Assembly (NCBI GenBank): GCA_947570695.1
Contig: CANOVB010000003.1
Span: 62,001 to 126,000, forward strand
From: an uncultured Clostridium sp.
Lineage (GTDB): Bacteria; Bacillota; Clostridia; TANB77; CAG-508
Reading direction: 5' to 3'
Length of the DNA stretch: 64,000 nucleotides
Position 1 is the first letter of the stretch, and every line of letters starts with the position of its first letter. The notes under the pieces are model-generated. The model did no database searches, was not told the DNA's origin, and saw only the letters and a program-made list of their open reading frames with translations. Both the position numbers and the translations under genes were made by a program. This document shows positions 26,812 to 36,716 of this stretch, piece by piece.

Positions 26812-26816
26812 AAAAT

Positions 26817-27620
26817 TTAATCTTCTATTGCTATCAAAAATTCAGTAATTCCATCATGATAATATTCTAGCTCAGGCACTGGGCTCAAATTCACTTTTAA
26901 ACTTGGTAAAAAATTTTCATAAAATTCAATCGATACTTTCTGAATATCTTTTGCATTTTGTGAATTAATCACAAACTTAAGCCATTTAGATTTTGGTATA
27001 ACTATTTTTTGAAATTCATCGATTTTCTTTAAATATGCTATCCAATATTCATAATTATCACTTTCAAATCTATCTTCATATACTACCATTCCATAATCAA
27101 TATCGCCATATTTTTTATCATATAAATCAAGCATTTTCTTAAAAAACATTGGAGCATCTTGATGTATAGTTGTTGCTGTAGTTTTCATACCTTTTCCATA
27201 TAATATTAATTCATCCATTTGAATAATACTATATTCCATACTAACATTTTCATTTATATTTTCATTAAACTGAAGTTTAGTAAAATTTCTTAATTTTTCT
27301 GGATTAGTTTTTACCGCACTTGGCTTTATTCCGTGAAATTTTTCAAAGGCTCTCGAAAATGCTGTTGGGCTATCATATTGATATTTAGTAGAAATATCAA
27401 TTACTTTATCATCATCTTTATATAAATCATACCCAGCATTTGATAATCTTCTATTTCTTATGTACTCTGTAATTGATATATTTGCAAGCAAATAAAATAT
27501 TCTTTTCATAGTATATTCATTTGTACAAAGTATTTGGGAAATTTTATTATAATCAATTTCATTTTGCAAATTATTTTCTATATATTCAATTATTTTATTT
27601 AATTCTTTATATATATTCAC
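26817..27620 (-). CDS. AraC-family transcriptional regulator with GyrI-like effector domain
   Basis: 267 residues. N-terminal double helix-turn-helix (about 1-105; YTMKRIFYLLANISITEYIRNRRLSNAG and YDSPTAFSRAFEKFHGIKP). Residues about 120-265 resemble the GyrI-like small-molecule-binding domain (Rob/SoxS-related BmrR fold). Such proteins usually activate drug-efflux or detoxification genes. It is not in an operon with the flanking genes. Confidence 0.88.
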   Translation of the reverse strand: MNIYKELNKIIEYIENNLQNEIDYNKISQILCTNEYTMKRIFYLLANISITEYIRNRRLSNAGYDLYKDDDKVIDISTKYQYDSPTAFSRAFEKFHGIKPSAVKTNPEKLRNFTKLQFNENINENVSMEYSIIQMDELILYGKGMKTTATTIHQDAPMFFKKMLDLYDKKYGDIDYGMVVYEDRFESDNYEYWIAYLKKIDEFQKIVIPKSKWLKFVINSQNAKDIQKVSIEFYENFLPSLKVNLSPVPELEYYHDGITEFLIAIED

Positions 27621-27658
27621 TTTTAACTTCTCCGCTTATGAAATTTAAACTTCTTATA

Positions 27659-28207
27659 TTACATTTTAGTAGGCTCTGGATATTCCACTCCAAAAGTTTC
27701 AACTGTAACTTTTTTCATAACTGGTGGTTCAACTGGTCTATCTTTTCCACCTCCAAATGGACTTCTTGTTACAACTCTTGTTTTTACTATTCTATCTACT
27801 TCATCCATTCCCTCTAATACAGTTCCAAAAGCTGCATAATCCCCATCTAGAAAAGTAGAATCATCTGTTACTATAAAAAATTGAGAACCTGCTGAATTTG
27901 GCATACTACTTCTTGCCATTGATATTACTCCTCTTAAATGTGATATAGGATTTTCTACTCCATTAGTTTTAAATTCTCCTTTTATTCCATATCCAGGCCC
28001 ACCTGTTCCGTTTCCATCAGGATCTCCTCCTTGTATCATAAATCCTGGAATTGTTCTATGAAAAAATAACCCATCATAAAACCCTTTTTTTATTAAATTT
28101 ACAAAGTTATTTACTGTTTCAGGAGCTTTACTTGGATACAATTCTATTTTTATAATTGCCCCACTTTCCATTTCTATTGTTACTATTGGTTTTTTTACAT
28201 TTTCCAT
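27659..28207 (-). CDS. Peptidyl-prolyl cis-trans isomerase, cyclophilin type
   Basis: 182 residues. Cyclophilin signatures: FHRTIPGFMIQGGDPDGNGTGGPGY, SMARSSMPNSAGSQFFI (catalytic Arg and Gln) and AAFGTVLEGMD. No signal peptide, hence cytoplasmic. It accelerates proline isomerisation in protein folding. Confidence 0.94.
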   Translation of the reverse strand: MENVKKPIVTIEMESGAIIKIELYPSKAPETVNNFVNLIKKGFYDGLFFHRTIPGFMIQGGDPDGNGTGGPGYGIKGEFKTNGVENPISHLRGVISMARSSMPNSAGSQFFIVTDDSTFLDGDYAAFGTVLEGMDEVDRIVKTRVVTRSPFGGGKDRPVEPPVMKKVTVETFGVEYPEPTKM

Positions 28208-28299
28208 TACTTTTTCTCCTTTTCTATCGTAATATTTATGTCACTATTACTTTTCAATTTTACTACTATTGCTCATTTTTTTCAATATCTTTAATTATT

Positions 28300-28899
28300 T
28301 TACAACTCTTTCATATATGCCTTTACTATTACTCTTTTTTTATTAGAGTTATTGCAAGTTATAAGTGTAAGTTCGTAATTTTTAGTTGCTTTTAGTACTG
28401 TCATATCATCTTCTCTAGTTTCAAAAATATCAAAAATAACATATTCATATTTATTATTTTTTAAATCTTCTAATATTATTTTATCTTTTACATCTAGTTC
28501 TCCAATTCTACTAAAAAATCTATTATCATTATAATTGTGACCTACTATTGCAATATTTCCTTTTTCTCCTAAATTTCCACCATAAAATTTACAAGGTGCT
28601 ATTTTTAAGAGTTCTTCATCCATATTATTAAAAATTCCATATTCTAAATTAATTTTTTCTATATAAATTTTTCCTAAATATATTTTTTTGTCACTACTTT
28701 GTTTTTCTACTTCATACATTGAATTTATTCTAATATTTTTATTTATTATTTTAGAAATATTTTCCATATTTTCATCTTTATTATATGAATTTACAATATA
28801 AATAATAAGTATTATTATAATTAAAATAGATATAAATAATTGAACTTTAAAAATATATTTTAATTTTTTATTTTTCTTATTAAATAAAATCTGATTCAT
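28300..28899 (-). CDS. Sortase (membrane transpeptidase)
   Basis: 199 residues. Membrane helix about 18-37, then a sortase beta-barrel with catalytic His121 (VGHNYND), Cys182 (LTLITCNN) and Arg189 (KKRVIV). The short size and TLxTC motif point to a class D- or E-like housekeeping or pilus sortase; the class is uncertain. It cleaves LPxTG-like signals and joins the protein to the wall. A candidate substrate with LPYAG is encoded at 40973-41362. No substrate gene is adjacent. Confidence 0.88.
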   Translation of the reverse strand: MNQILFNKKNKKLKYIFKVQLFISILIIIILIIYIVNSYNKDENMENISKIINKNIRINSMYEVEKQSSDKKIYLGKIYIEKINLEYGIFNNMDEELLKIAPCKFYGGNLGEKGNIAIVGHNYNDNRFFSRIGELDVKDKIILEDLKNNKYEYVIFDIFETREDDMTVLKATKNYELTLITCNNSNKKRVIVKAYMKEL

Positions 28900-29040
28900 A
28901 TAGTTATTATTATCTAATTAATAAATTTTATTTAAATTTTACATATGATATATCTATTTTAAATTGATATATTTTATATAGAATTAAATTGCATATTGCT
29001 GATTTAATAAACACATATTATTACAAATTATATTTTTTTA

Positions 29041-29063
29041 AATGGTAATTTAATTTTACCATT
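29041..29063. repeat. Hairpin in the sortase-smpB intergenic region
   Basis: AATGGTAA pairs with TTACCATT around 7 nt, just upstream of the smpB promoter. Confidence 0.5.
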
Positions 29064-29076
29064 TTGAATATTTTAT

Positions 29077-29105
29077 TTGATAAAAACGCTTTTTTATGTT
29101 ATATT
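29077..29105 (+). promoter_or_regulatory. Promoter of smpB
   Basis: -35 TTGATA (29077-29082), 17-nt spacer, -10 TATATT (29100-29105); leader of about 24 nt with SD GAAAGGA. Confidence 0.6.
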
Positions 29106-29135
29106 TATATAAAATATTTTGAAAGGACTTAAAAG

Positions 29136-29588
29136 ATGGAAACTGAAAAAATACTTGCTAAAAATCCTACTGCTAGTCACAATTATTTTATAGAAAGCAC
29201 TTTAGAAGCTGGTATTGTTCTAACTGGAACTGAAGTAAAATCTATTTGTAATGGAAAATGCAATATAAAGGACAGTTATGTAAATATAAAAAATGGTGAA
29301 GTTTTTATTTATGGTATGCATATTAGTCCTTATGAGTTTGGAAATATATTTAATAAAGATCCTCTTCGTACTAGAAAATTATTGCTTAATAAAAGAGAAA
29401 TTAATAAATTATATGGAATGATAAAACAAAAAGGTATTTCTCTTGTTCCAATTCAAATGTATATGAAAGGTAATAAAGTAAAACTTGAAATTGGAATTGG
29501 CAAGGGTAAAAAACTTTATGATAAACGTGAGGATATAGCAAAAAAAGATGCAGAAATGAGAATGAAGAAGGCTTTAAAAAATAAATAA
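29136..29588 (+). CDS. smpB: SsrA-binding protein SmpB
   Basis: 150 residues. Signatures include [38 protein letters not shown] ([15 protein letters not shown]) and the basic tail [19 protein letters not shown]. It binds tmRNA and delivers it to stalled ribosomes for trans-translation. No ssrA gene is seen in the window. Confidence 0.96.
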   Translation: METEKILAKNPTASHNYFIESTLEAGIVLTGTEVKSICNGKCNIKDSYVNIKNGEVFIYGMHISPYEFGNIFNKDPLRTRKLLLNKREINKLYGMIKQKGISLVPIQMYMKGNKVKLEIGIGKGKKLYDKREDIAKKDAEMRMKKALKNK

Positions 29589-29620
29589 TATTTAAAATGT
29601 TTAAAGCAAAACATTTTTAT

Positions 29621-29660
29621 AAAAAGGTGGGCAATATTTTTTAATATTACCCACCTTTTT
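29621..29660 (+). terminator. Bidirectional terminator between smpB and the aldolase gene
   Basis: AAAAAGGTGGGCAATATT pairs with AATATTACCCACCTTTTT with one mismatch; T-runs on both strands serve convergent genes. Confidence 0.85.
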
Positions 29661-29689
29661 ATAGAAAGTTTTTAATTCTTTTTAAATTA

Positions 29690-30619
29690 TTATGCCTTAT
29701 TTGCAGAACAAAATACATCATTTATTTTATGAGCTACTGTAGCTTTTATTTCATCTCTTGCTGGTCCTAAATATTTTCTAGGATCAAATACTGATGGTTC
29801 TTCTTTAAATACTCTTCTTATTTGAGCTGTCATTGCCAATCTTAAATCAGTATCTACATTTATTTTTGATACTCCTGTTTCTCCTGCTTGTTTTAACATT
29901 TCATCTGGACAACCTTTTGCTCCTGGTATATCACCACCATTATTATTACACATATCTACAAGTGATGGTATTACAGAACTTGCTCCATGTAACACTATTG
30001 GTGTATTTGGTAACTTTTCTTTTATTTTTTGTAATATATCAAATCTTAATTTAGCATCACCTTTAAATTTATATGCTCCATGACTTGTTCCTATAGCTAT
30101 TGCTAAAGAATCACATCCTGTTCTTTGTACAAATTCATAAGCTTGGTCTGGGTCTGTATATCTTGCATCATCATCTGCTACATTAACATCATCTTCTACT
30201 CCTGCTAATTTTCCAAGTTCTGCTTCAACAACTACTCCTTTTGAATGAGCATAATCTACTACTTTTTTAGTTAAAGCAACATTTTCCTCAAAATCATATT
30301 TTGAACCATCTATCATAACTGATGTAAAACCGCTATCTATACACATTTTACATGTTTCAAAATCTGGTCCATGATCTAAATGAAGTGCGATTGGTATAGT
30401 TGTTGTTTGGGTTGCTGCCTCCACCATTTTTATTAAATAATTCATTCTTGCATATTTTATTGCGCTTGAAGAAACTTGTAGTATTACTGGTGATTTTGCT
30501 TCTTCTGCTGCATCTGTTATTGCTTGTATAAATTCCATATTGTTTATATTAAACGCTCCTATAGCAAAATGTTCTTTCATTGATTTTTCAAACATTTCCT
30601 TTGTTGTTACTAATGGCAT
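29690..30619 (-). CDS. fba: Class II fructose-1,6-bisphosphate aldolase
   Basis: 309 residues. Zinc-dependent aldolase: catalytic/zinc motif ALHLDHG, SVMIDGS, VEAELGKLAG, IGTSHGAYKFKG, and LHGASSV near 216. It cleaves fructose-1,6-bisphosphate in glycolysis and makes it in gluconeogenesis. The ATG has SD GGAGG. Monocistronic by position. Confidence 0.95.
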   Translation of the reverse strand: MPLVTTKEMFEKSMKEHFAIGAFNINNMEFIQAITDAAEEAKSPVILQVSSSAIKYARMNYLIKMVEAATQTTTIPIALHLDHGPDFETCKMCIDSGFTSVMIDGSKYDFEENVALTKKVVDYAHSKGVVVEAELGKLAGVEDDVNVADDDARYTDPDQAYEFVQRTGCDSLAIAIGTSHGAYKFKGDAKLRFDILQKIKEKLPNTPIVLHGASSVIPSLVDMCNNNGGDIPGAKGCPDEMLKQAGETGVSKINVDTDLRLAMTAQIRRVFKEEPSVFDPRKYLGPARDEIKATVAHKINDVFCSANKA

Positions 30620-30688
30620 AATAATTCCTCCTTTAAATTAATTTTACTTATTACATTTTATATTCTTAAATCTTCTATGTCAAGTAAA

Positions 30689-30859
30689 TTATTCGTGACA
30701 TTTACATTTGTAACTTCCACACATTGATTCATCTTCTGGTGCTCCATTTGAACATCCTGGACATGCTTGTACTTCTATTTGTTTTAATTCACACATTCTA
30801 TCATCACAATTATTGTATTTACAGCTTTCTACTGTACATCTTATTTTTTGATCTGACAT
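30689..30859 (-). CDS. DUF1540-like small cysteine-rich protein
   Basis: 56 residues with SD GGAGGTT. The N-terminal half (IRCTVESCKYNNCDDRMCELKQIEV written in parts: IRCTVESC, KYNNCDDRMC, ELKQIEV) matches the DUF1540 pattern of four cysteines ending in I-x-V. A second half has five more cysteines. Such proteins are small putative metal-binding proteins in Clostridia, function unknown. Confidence 0.75.
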   Translation of the reverse strand: MSDQKIRCTVESCKYNNCDDRMCELKQIEVQACPGCSNGAPEDESMCGSYKCKCHE

Positions 30860-30900
30860 TTCTAACCTCCTATTAATTTTTTCTAAATTGGAAAACTCCT

Positions 30901-30967
30901 TATTTAATAGAAAGTAAAAATCATTTTCTACTAAATAAAGATAGAACTAAAAAACTAGTTCTATCTT
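30901..30967 (-). terminator. Two hairpins downstream of the WG-repeat gene
   Basis: AAGATAGAACTA / TAGTTCTATCTT (30938-30967) lies 37 nt past the stop. A second, imperfect one (TATTTAATAGAAA / TTTCTACTAAATA, 30901-30937) follows directly. Confidence 0.55.
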
Positions 30968-31003
30968 ATTATCTTCTATTTATATTTTTTTAAAATCCAA
31001 TTT

Positions 31004-32635
31004 TTAGTAGTCTAAATAAAATTTATCCCCAACAAACTTATAATTAAGGGCTCTTAAATTATTTTCAAATTCTGCATAGTTTTCCTTTTCTCTACTATTA
31101 CCTGTTGGCATTTCATAATATATATCATATATTTGTTCTATTCCATCTAAAATTAGCTCTCCATCATAATTTAATAATGTCCAATTTATTTTTGCAAATC
31201 CATAATCACTAAATTTTATGTTTTGTGTTGAGTCTAGCACTAAATATAAATCTTCTGAAGCAATTCGTGGATTAATTACAGCATATTCTCTTTCAAAAAC
31301 ATTATTATATTCATCATTAATAATTTTTAAAGAATTTTCTGCTGTTCTTACAATATATCTTCCATTATTACAAACAAATATATCTTTATATTCCTCTGAT
31401 AAAGTTTTTCCTTCTGAATCTATAAAATAAATATTGTCATTACTGTAATTTTTTACTAAAATTCTTTCTTCAAAAAAGTCTAAAATTTGAGCTTTTCCTG
31501 TCATAGAATTTTTCTTTCCATAACTTGTAAACCAACCTTGTGTCCTTTTTGACAATTCATAAAATGGTATTGTTCCATTTGAAAATAAATACAAATAACT
31601 TGAATCATAATCTAAATATGATGTATCTAATGGTATTTTTATATCTAGATTGTCTTTTTTAGCAAGTTCATATTTATCGCCTAAACCTAAATTAGATTGT
31701 GTTACTATTAAATCATATTCCTCATTATAATCATATCTATAAGTATATTCTGATGATACCTCTTTATATTCTGGTACTTTATTTATATTATCTGTAACTT
31801 TCTCAATTTCATACTCCATTGTCCCTGATTGATGCAATGTATTTGTATAAATTTCTTCTAATTCTTGCAATTTTGCTTTATAATTTTCATCTGCTGATTC
31901 ACTTCTATATGACATTACTGGTCTTTGATTTTTTAATATTATTTTTGAACTTCCATCTTCACATACTAATGCAACTAAAAAGTTTTTATCATAAGCTGTA
32001 ATTTTTATAAATGGACTTGCGTAATCATATTTAAAATCTATTATTACCTCTCCATTTTGATTTATATATCCATATTTTCCATCTTTTTTCACATTTATAT
32101 ATACATCTTCTATATCAAGTTCTGTTATATATTTAAAATAATCTTCTTTATAAGCAAGTTCATTTTTATTTTCTTTATTTCTAATACTTTGACCTATTGA
32201 TGAGTAACTAAATGAAAATATACCTACAATAGCTATTGCTACCATTATTACTATTGATACAGAAATTACAGTTGTACTATCTATTTCCACTAAATTTTCT
32301 TTTAAACTTTTAAATAAAATTATTAATCCTGATATTATACTAAATGCTGCTATTATTGGTTCTTTTATAAATATAAAACTTATTGAAAAAATACCTATTA
32401 TATATCCAGTATTAAATGTTGTATCTGATCTATGATTATAACTTTGCAGTGCATCTATAAAAACAACTACTGCCATTATTACATATATAGCTTTTATTAT
32501 ATAACCTACTACAAAATCTTCTTGTACTGTTAAAAGAGTTTTATCTTGTGGTACTTTAAGTGTATATATAATAATCATTATTCCAAATAGTAGGTTCATA
32601 AAGCCTATACATAAATTAACAATTTTTCCTCTCAT
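31004..32635 (-). CDS. Polytopic membrane protein with WG (KWG) repeats
   Basis: 543 residues. The first ~155 residues hold about five membrane helices. The remainder is extracellular or cytoplasmic and starts with a WG repeat (DGKYGYINQNGEVIIDFKYDYASPF) followed by beta-rich segments. WG-repeat proteins are common surface or regulatory proteins in gut Firmicutes, of unknown function. A second WG-repeat protein is at 62426-63949. It starts 17 nt after the thymidylate kinase stop, probably the same operon. Confidence 0.72.
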   Translation of the reverse strand: MRGKIVNLCIGFMNLLFGIMIIIYTLKVPQDKTLLTVQEDFVVGYIIKAIYVIMAVVVFIDALQSYNHRSDTTFNTGYIIGIFSISFIFIKEPIIAAFSIISGLIILFKSLKENLVEIDSTTVISVSIVIMVAIAIVGIFSFSYSSIGQSIRNKENKNELAYKEDYFKYITELDIEDVYINVKKDGKYGYINQNGEVIIDFKYDYASPFIKITAYDKNFLVALVCEDGSSKIILKNQRPVMSYRSESADENYKAKLQELEEIYTNTLHQSGTMEYEIEKVTDNINKVPEYKEVSSEYTYRYDYNEEYDLIVTQSNLGLGDKYELAKKDNLDIKIPLDTSYLDYDSSYLYLFSNGTIPFYELSKRTQGWFTSYGKKNSMTGKAQILDFFEERILVKNYSNDNIYFIDSEGKTLSEEYKDIFVCNNGRYIVRTAENSLKIINDEYNNVFEREYAVINPRIASEDLYLVLDSTQNIKFSDYGFAKINWTLLNYDGELILDGIEQIYDIYYEMPTGNSREKENYAEFENNLRALNYKFVGDKFYLDY

Positions 32636-32652
32636 ATCTTCCCTCTATTAGT

Positions 32653-33333
32653 TTATTTCTTTTGTATTTCATCATATACTATTTTGTATATCTCTTCGTG
32701 AATATTTTCTCTTGTACGCAAAACATTTTCTTTTACACATTTTATTTCATTCCAATTATATTTTTTAGCAAGATCACATGCTGCGTTATAAGCTTCTTCC
32801 AAATGTTTTCGGTCTCTTTCATGGATATCTTTTTTCTCATTATGTGTAAATTTGTTTTCTCTATTTTTTATCAATTCTTTTACTTTTTCTGGTGGCATAT
32901 TTAGGAAAAACACTTTTGAGGGAACTGGAAGACCATATAAATTAAATTCTAAATCAAATAACCAATTTAAAAATTTTTCTCTTTCTTTTTCATCATTAAT
33001 TTTCCCTGCTTGATGTACCATATTTGCTGTTGTATATCTATCAGCTAGGATTATTCCATCTTCTTCATAATATTTTTTATATTCTTTTTGAAAAGTTGCA
33101 TATCTATCTGCTGCATAAAAAGTTGAAGCTATATAAGGACTTACATCTTTCGCATTTTCTCCAAATTCTCCTGATAAATACATTTTTACAAGTGATGATG
33201 ATGGGCTATCATAATTTGGAAAACTTACTGTTTTATAATATATTCCATCTTCATCTAAATGCTTTTTTAATAAATCAAATTGTGTTTGCTTTCCACTTCC
33301 ATCTGTTCCATCTATTACAAATAATTTTCCCAT
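32653..33333 (-). CDS. tmk: Thymidylate kinase
   Basis: 226 residues. P-loop FVIDGTDGSGKQTQ (Gln replaces the common Thr after the Lys), DRY motif region ILADRYTTANMVHQAGK and a basic lid. It phosphorylates dTMP to dTDP. The insertion-rich clostridial form is a little longer than E. coli Tmk. It is 20 nt after metG. Confidence 0.88.
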   Translation of the reverse strand: MGKLFVIDGTDGSGKQTQFDLLKKHLDEDGIYYKTVSFPNYDSPSSSLVKMYLSGEFGENAKDVSPYIASTFYAADRYATFQKEYKKYYEEDGIILADRYTTANMVHQAGKINDEKEREKFLNWLFDLEFNLYGLPVPSKVFFLNMPPEKVKELIKNRENKFTHNEKKDIHERDRKHLEEAYNAACDLAKKYNWNEIKCVKENVLRTRENIHEEIYKIVYDEIQKK

Positions 33334-33353
33334 TTCTTTTTCCTCTAATATTC

Positions 33354-34955
33354 TTATTTTTTATCAATTCTAGTAAATAAAGGTTCTATATTCTCTAATT
33401 TTAATCCTGGTTCTACTTCTATTAAATTCCAACATGGATTTTCAATCTTTAAATACTTTCTAATTTTCTTACAAGCAGTTGGCATAACCATTTCAAACAA
33501 ATTTGAAAGATTTGCTATAATTACTGTGCATGTATAAATAATATCATTAAATTCTTCGATATTTTCTTTTTTTGCTATCCAAGGCTGTTTTTCATCATAG
33601 AATTTATTTCCATTTTCTACAAGTTCCATAACTTTTCTTATAGCTTCTCTAAATTCTAGTTTCTCTATCAAATCTCCTACTTCTACATAAGTTTTTTCTA
33701 TTTGTTCTTTTATATTTTTATCTAATTTTCCATTTGGCACTTCTGTTAATTCTTTAAATCTTAAAGTTCTATTTACTAAATTTCCAAATTTATTTAAGAT
33801 TTCACTATTATGTGTATTTTCAAAATCCTCAATAGTAAAGTTTGTATCCTTTTTTTCAGGTCCATTTGCTAATAAATGATATCTTAAAGAATCTGAATTA
33901 TATAGATCTAATGCTTCTAGTGCTGTCATTCCAATCCCTTTACTCTTTGAAAATTTTTGATCATTAAAATTCAAATATTCTGCTGAAACTATTGTATCTA
34001 CTAAATGATAATTTTCTTCTTGACCTAATAACAATGCATTTAAAATTATACTATGAAACATTATATTATCTTTTCCATGGCACATATATATTTTATTATT
34101 ATGTCCTTCTTTCCAGAAATCTTCCCATGTACAATCTGTTCTTGTCTCACAAAGTTTCATTGTATCTGTTACATATCCTAAAACTGCTTCTATCCATACA
34201 TACATCTTTTTATCTTCGTAATCAGCTACTGGAATATCAACTCCCCAAGTTAAATCTCTTGTAACAGCTCTATCTAATAATCCTTGCTTTAGATATTTTA
34301 AAGTTTCATTTTGTGCATTAATTCTCCAATTACTTTTTACTTTTTCTGTTTGCTCTTCAATTTGTTTTTGAAATTTTGAAAGTGCTAAATACAAAACTTT
34401 ATTTTCTTTTTGTGTAACTTTTGAACCACAATCTATACAATTTCCATCCATCAATTCCTGAGATGTTGGAACATGTAAACAATTATCACATTGGTCTCCT
34501 TTTGTTTCTAAACCACATTCTGGACATTTAAGCACGATTTCTCTATCTGATAAAAATTTACCACATTTTTCACAATAAGCTTGATTTTCATGTTTTTCAT
34601 AAATATATCCATTATCATATAGTTTTTTGAATAATTTCATTACTTTTTCTTTATGATATTCATCATAAGTTCTTGAATATAAATCATAAGAAAATTGATA
34701 ACCATTAAACATTTTATTAAATTCTTCATCATATTTTTGTGCTATTTCCTTTGGTGTTATTCCTTCCTTTTTTGCTCTTTCTGTTATTGGTGTTCCATGG
34801 CAATCTGAACCAGAAACATATAAAACATTATCTCCTTTTATTCTATGATATCTAGCAAGGAAATCGCCTGATATCAGACCTGCTATGTGTCCCAAATGTA
34901 GTGAGCTATTAGCATAAGGCCATGCTCCACCTATAAGTATATTTCTTTTTTCCAT
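33354..34955 (-). CDS. metG: Methionine-tRNA ligase
   Basis: 533 residues. Class I synthetase: HLGHIAG (HIGH motif, about 21-27), zinc-knuckle cysteines in CEKCGKFLSDRE / CPECG / CDNCLH / CIDCG, and KFSKSKG (KMSKS motif). It ends after the anticodon-binding helices without the C-terminal EMAP-like tRNA-binding domain found in many bacterial MetG proteins, so it is the short form. Confidence 0.94.
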   Translation of the reverse strand: MEKRNILIGGAWPYANSSLHLGHIAGLISGDFLARYHRIKGDNVLYVSGSDCHGTPITERAKKEGITPKEIAQKYDEEFNKMFNGYQFSYDLYSRTYDEYHKEKVMKLFKKLYDNGYIYEKHENQAYCEKCGKFLSDREIVLKCPECGLETKGDQCDNCLHVPTSQELMDGNCIDCGSKVTQKENKVLYLALSKFQKQIEEQTEKVKSNWRINAQNETLKYLKQGLLDRAVTRDLTWGVDIPVADYEDKKMYVWIEAVLGYVTDTMKLCETRTDCTWEDFWKEGHNNKIYMCHGKDNIMFHSIILNALLLGQEENYHLVDTIVSAEYLNFNDQKFSKSKGIGMTALEALDLYNSDSLRYHLLANGPEKKDTNFTIEDFENTHNSEILNKFGNLVNRTLRFKELTEVPNGKLDKNIKEQIEKTYVEVGDLIEKLEFREAIRKVMELVENGNKFYDEKQPWIAKKENIEEFNDIIYTCTVIIANLSNLFEMVMPTACKKIRKYLKIENPCWNLIEVEPGLKLENIEPLFTRIDKK

Positions 34956-34984
34956 AAATTCTTTCTCCTTAAACTTAGTCTTTT

Positions 34985-36364
34985 TTAATGTTCTCTTTTT
35001 CCAGGAACTTCAAAAGCACCTATTTCATCCTCATCTCTTTTGGCATCTTCTTTTGCAGCTGGTGCAATATGATCTAACCCCTTACTTGATAATATCTGAG
35101 CTTTTTCTTGATTTAAATTTGATATATCACTATATACTGATGAAAGTGAATCTTGTAATTCTTCTAATTTACCTCTTGCTGGTTCTAATACATTTCTTTC
35201 TATTTCTGAATCTTCATTTCCTTCATATTGCTCAATATTTGAAGCAATTTTTTCTATTTCTGCTTGAAGTCTTTCTGCTTCTTCTCTTTTAGCTTCTAAT
35301 TCTGATTCTAAAGTTTGCATTTGATTTCCAACTTGCTGTTTTTCCTCTAGTGACAAATCTTTTGGTGATGCAACTAAATCATACTCAATAGTATTTCCTT
35401 CTGAATCTGTATAATAAAGTTTTGAATCATTATCTTCAAGGGTTCTCACACTTTCTGCTGTTTTATCGTTCATTAATTCTGTCATATCACTATCATATTT
35501 AGAATTTTCTATAATTCTATCACCTTGTATCATAATAACTTTATCACCCATTCCAGCTCCACTATCTGCAAATCTTAAGCAATGTACTTTGCCGCCATTT
35601 TGCATTATTCCTGTATTACCATCTAATTTTTCATTTATGCTACTTGGATCATCTACTTCTAAAATTTGTTTTAGCTTTCCACCTTTATATTTTTCTCTAA
35701 ATTTAGCAACAGCATCTTTTACATCTGATGGTAATTCCTTTTCCTCTTGATTTGATTTCTCCAATGTTTGCTCATTATCCTCTCTTCCATCTTCTATTTC
35801 TTTAATATCTGCATCTGGTAATTTTTCTTTTATTTTAGCAACTGTTTCTTTTGAGGTTTTTGGAACTAATGTGTCTTTTGAAACCTCTTCTTCAAATTCT
35901 TCTAATGTTTTTGGAATTAATCCTTCTTTTGCAATTTCTGTATTTATTATGCCTTCTATATTTTTCATGCCACTTGCTAAAATTTCTTTTTGCATTCTAG
36001 GTGTAACTGCAAAACCATTTTGCTTGCCTTCTTTATCTAAAAAAACACATGCCATATCTTGACCTTTTTGGTTTATAATTACATCTATTTTTTCTCCTGT
36101 TTGTAATGTAACTGGAATAACATAAGTTGACATTAATTTTTCATTATCTTGTTTTGATGGATCTAAATTTTTCATTTTTGTAATATCATAAAATCTCATA
36201 TATTCTGCTAAAGTTGTAATTCCTTTTGTATCTATTGCTGTATTCATAACTTTATGCGAATTTCCATTTCTATCTATACAACTTGCATTCATAGTTGCTT
36301 CCGCTGCAACCCAACATTTATCTAAAAATGTTAAAGAATTATTTTCTCTTTCTAACCCATCCAT
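34985..36364 (-). CDS. Cytoplasmic protein with C-terminal coiled coil, unknown
   Basis: 459 residues from the ATG at 36364, chosen because GGAGG lies 8 nt upstream (an ATG 15 nt earlier overlaps this SD). No signal or membrane segment. N-terminal globular part (about 1-140), an acidic linker, a middle domain with GGKVHCLRFADSGAGMGDKV, and a coiled coil about 345-440 (EKQQVGNQMQTLESELEAKR...). I recognise no family. It precedes metG by 30 nt on the same strand, with no terminator between. Confidence 0.65.
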   Translation of the reverse strand: MDGLERENNSLTFLDKCWVAAEATMNASCIDRNGNSHKVMNTAIDTKGITTLAEYMRFYDITKMKNLDPSKQDNEKLMSTYVIPVTLQTGEKIDVIINQKGQDMACVFLDKEGKQNGFAVTPRMQKEILASGMKNIEGIINTEIAKEGLIPKTLEEFEEEVSKDTLVPKTSKETVAKIKEKLPDADIKEIEDGREDNEQTLEKSNQEEKELPSDVKDAVAKFREKYKGGKLKQILEVDDPSSINEKLDGNTGIMQNGGKVHCLRFADSGAGMGDKVIMIQGDRIIENSKYDSDMTELMNDKTAESVRTLEDNDSKLYYTDSEGNTIEYDLVASPKDLSLEEKQQVGNQMQTLESELEAKREEAERLQAEIEKIASNIEQYEGNEDSEIERNVLEPARGKLEELQDSLSSVYSDISNLNQEKAQILSSKGLDHIAPAAKEDAKRDEDEIGAFEVPGKREH

Positions 36365-36440
36365 AAAATATGCCTCCATTTTATTTTAAATTACATTCCT
36401 ATTATATAGTTATATTGTGATAATTTCAAGATTTTTATTA

Positions 36441-36554
36441 GAACAAATCTGAAAAATTTTCAATTTTTCAGCAAATTTGTTCGTATCTGAAATTACTGAT
36501 ACTATTAAATTTTAGTTGTTACAGTATCAGTATATCAATATTTTAGTATTGATA
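36441..36554. repeat. Cluster of three hairpins
   Basis: GAACAAAT ... ATTTGTTC with an inner GAAAAATT/AATTTTTC stem; ACTGATACT ... AGTATCAGT; TATCAATA ... TATTGATA. The three are consecutive and unrelated in sequence. Confidence 0.6.
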
Positions 36555-36604
36555 CCATTTAATTTGTGCAAAATATTAATTAAGCTTTTAATATTAGAAT
36601 TTAC

Positions 36605-36653
36605 TATAAAAAACACCTCAAATTGTTACTTTTTTCATCTAACAATTTGAGGT
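36605..36653 (-). terminator. Terminator of the Wzz/kinase fusion gene
   Basis: The perfect 14-bp stem ACCTCAAATTGTTA / TAACAATTTGAGGT is followed by GTTTTTT on the minus strand; a plus-strand T-run is also present. Confidence 0.8.
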
Positions 36654-36662
36654 TATTTTTAT

Positions 36663-36716
36663 TTAACAGGAAAGACGAGGGCATTTACAATAAATTTTGT
36701 CTTTTGCAATTTTCAT
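36663..36716 (-). CDS. Possible 17-residue cysteine-containing peptide
   Basis: MKIAKDKIYCKCPRLSC, with GAGGG four nt before the ATG (short spacing), followed within 20 nt by the terminator. A CxC motif and a third Cys at the end are present. It may be coincidental, since the same bases form a GAGGGCA/TGCCCTC stem. Confidence 0.2.
   Translation of the reverse strand: MKIAKDKIYCKCPRLSC

Noticed and set aside
28900..29135. ssrA (tmRNA) beside smpB
   Set aside because: The interval is only 236 nt, very A+T-rich and lacks an Ala-type acceptor or T-arm; ssrA must lie elsewhere.
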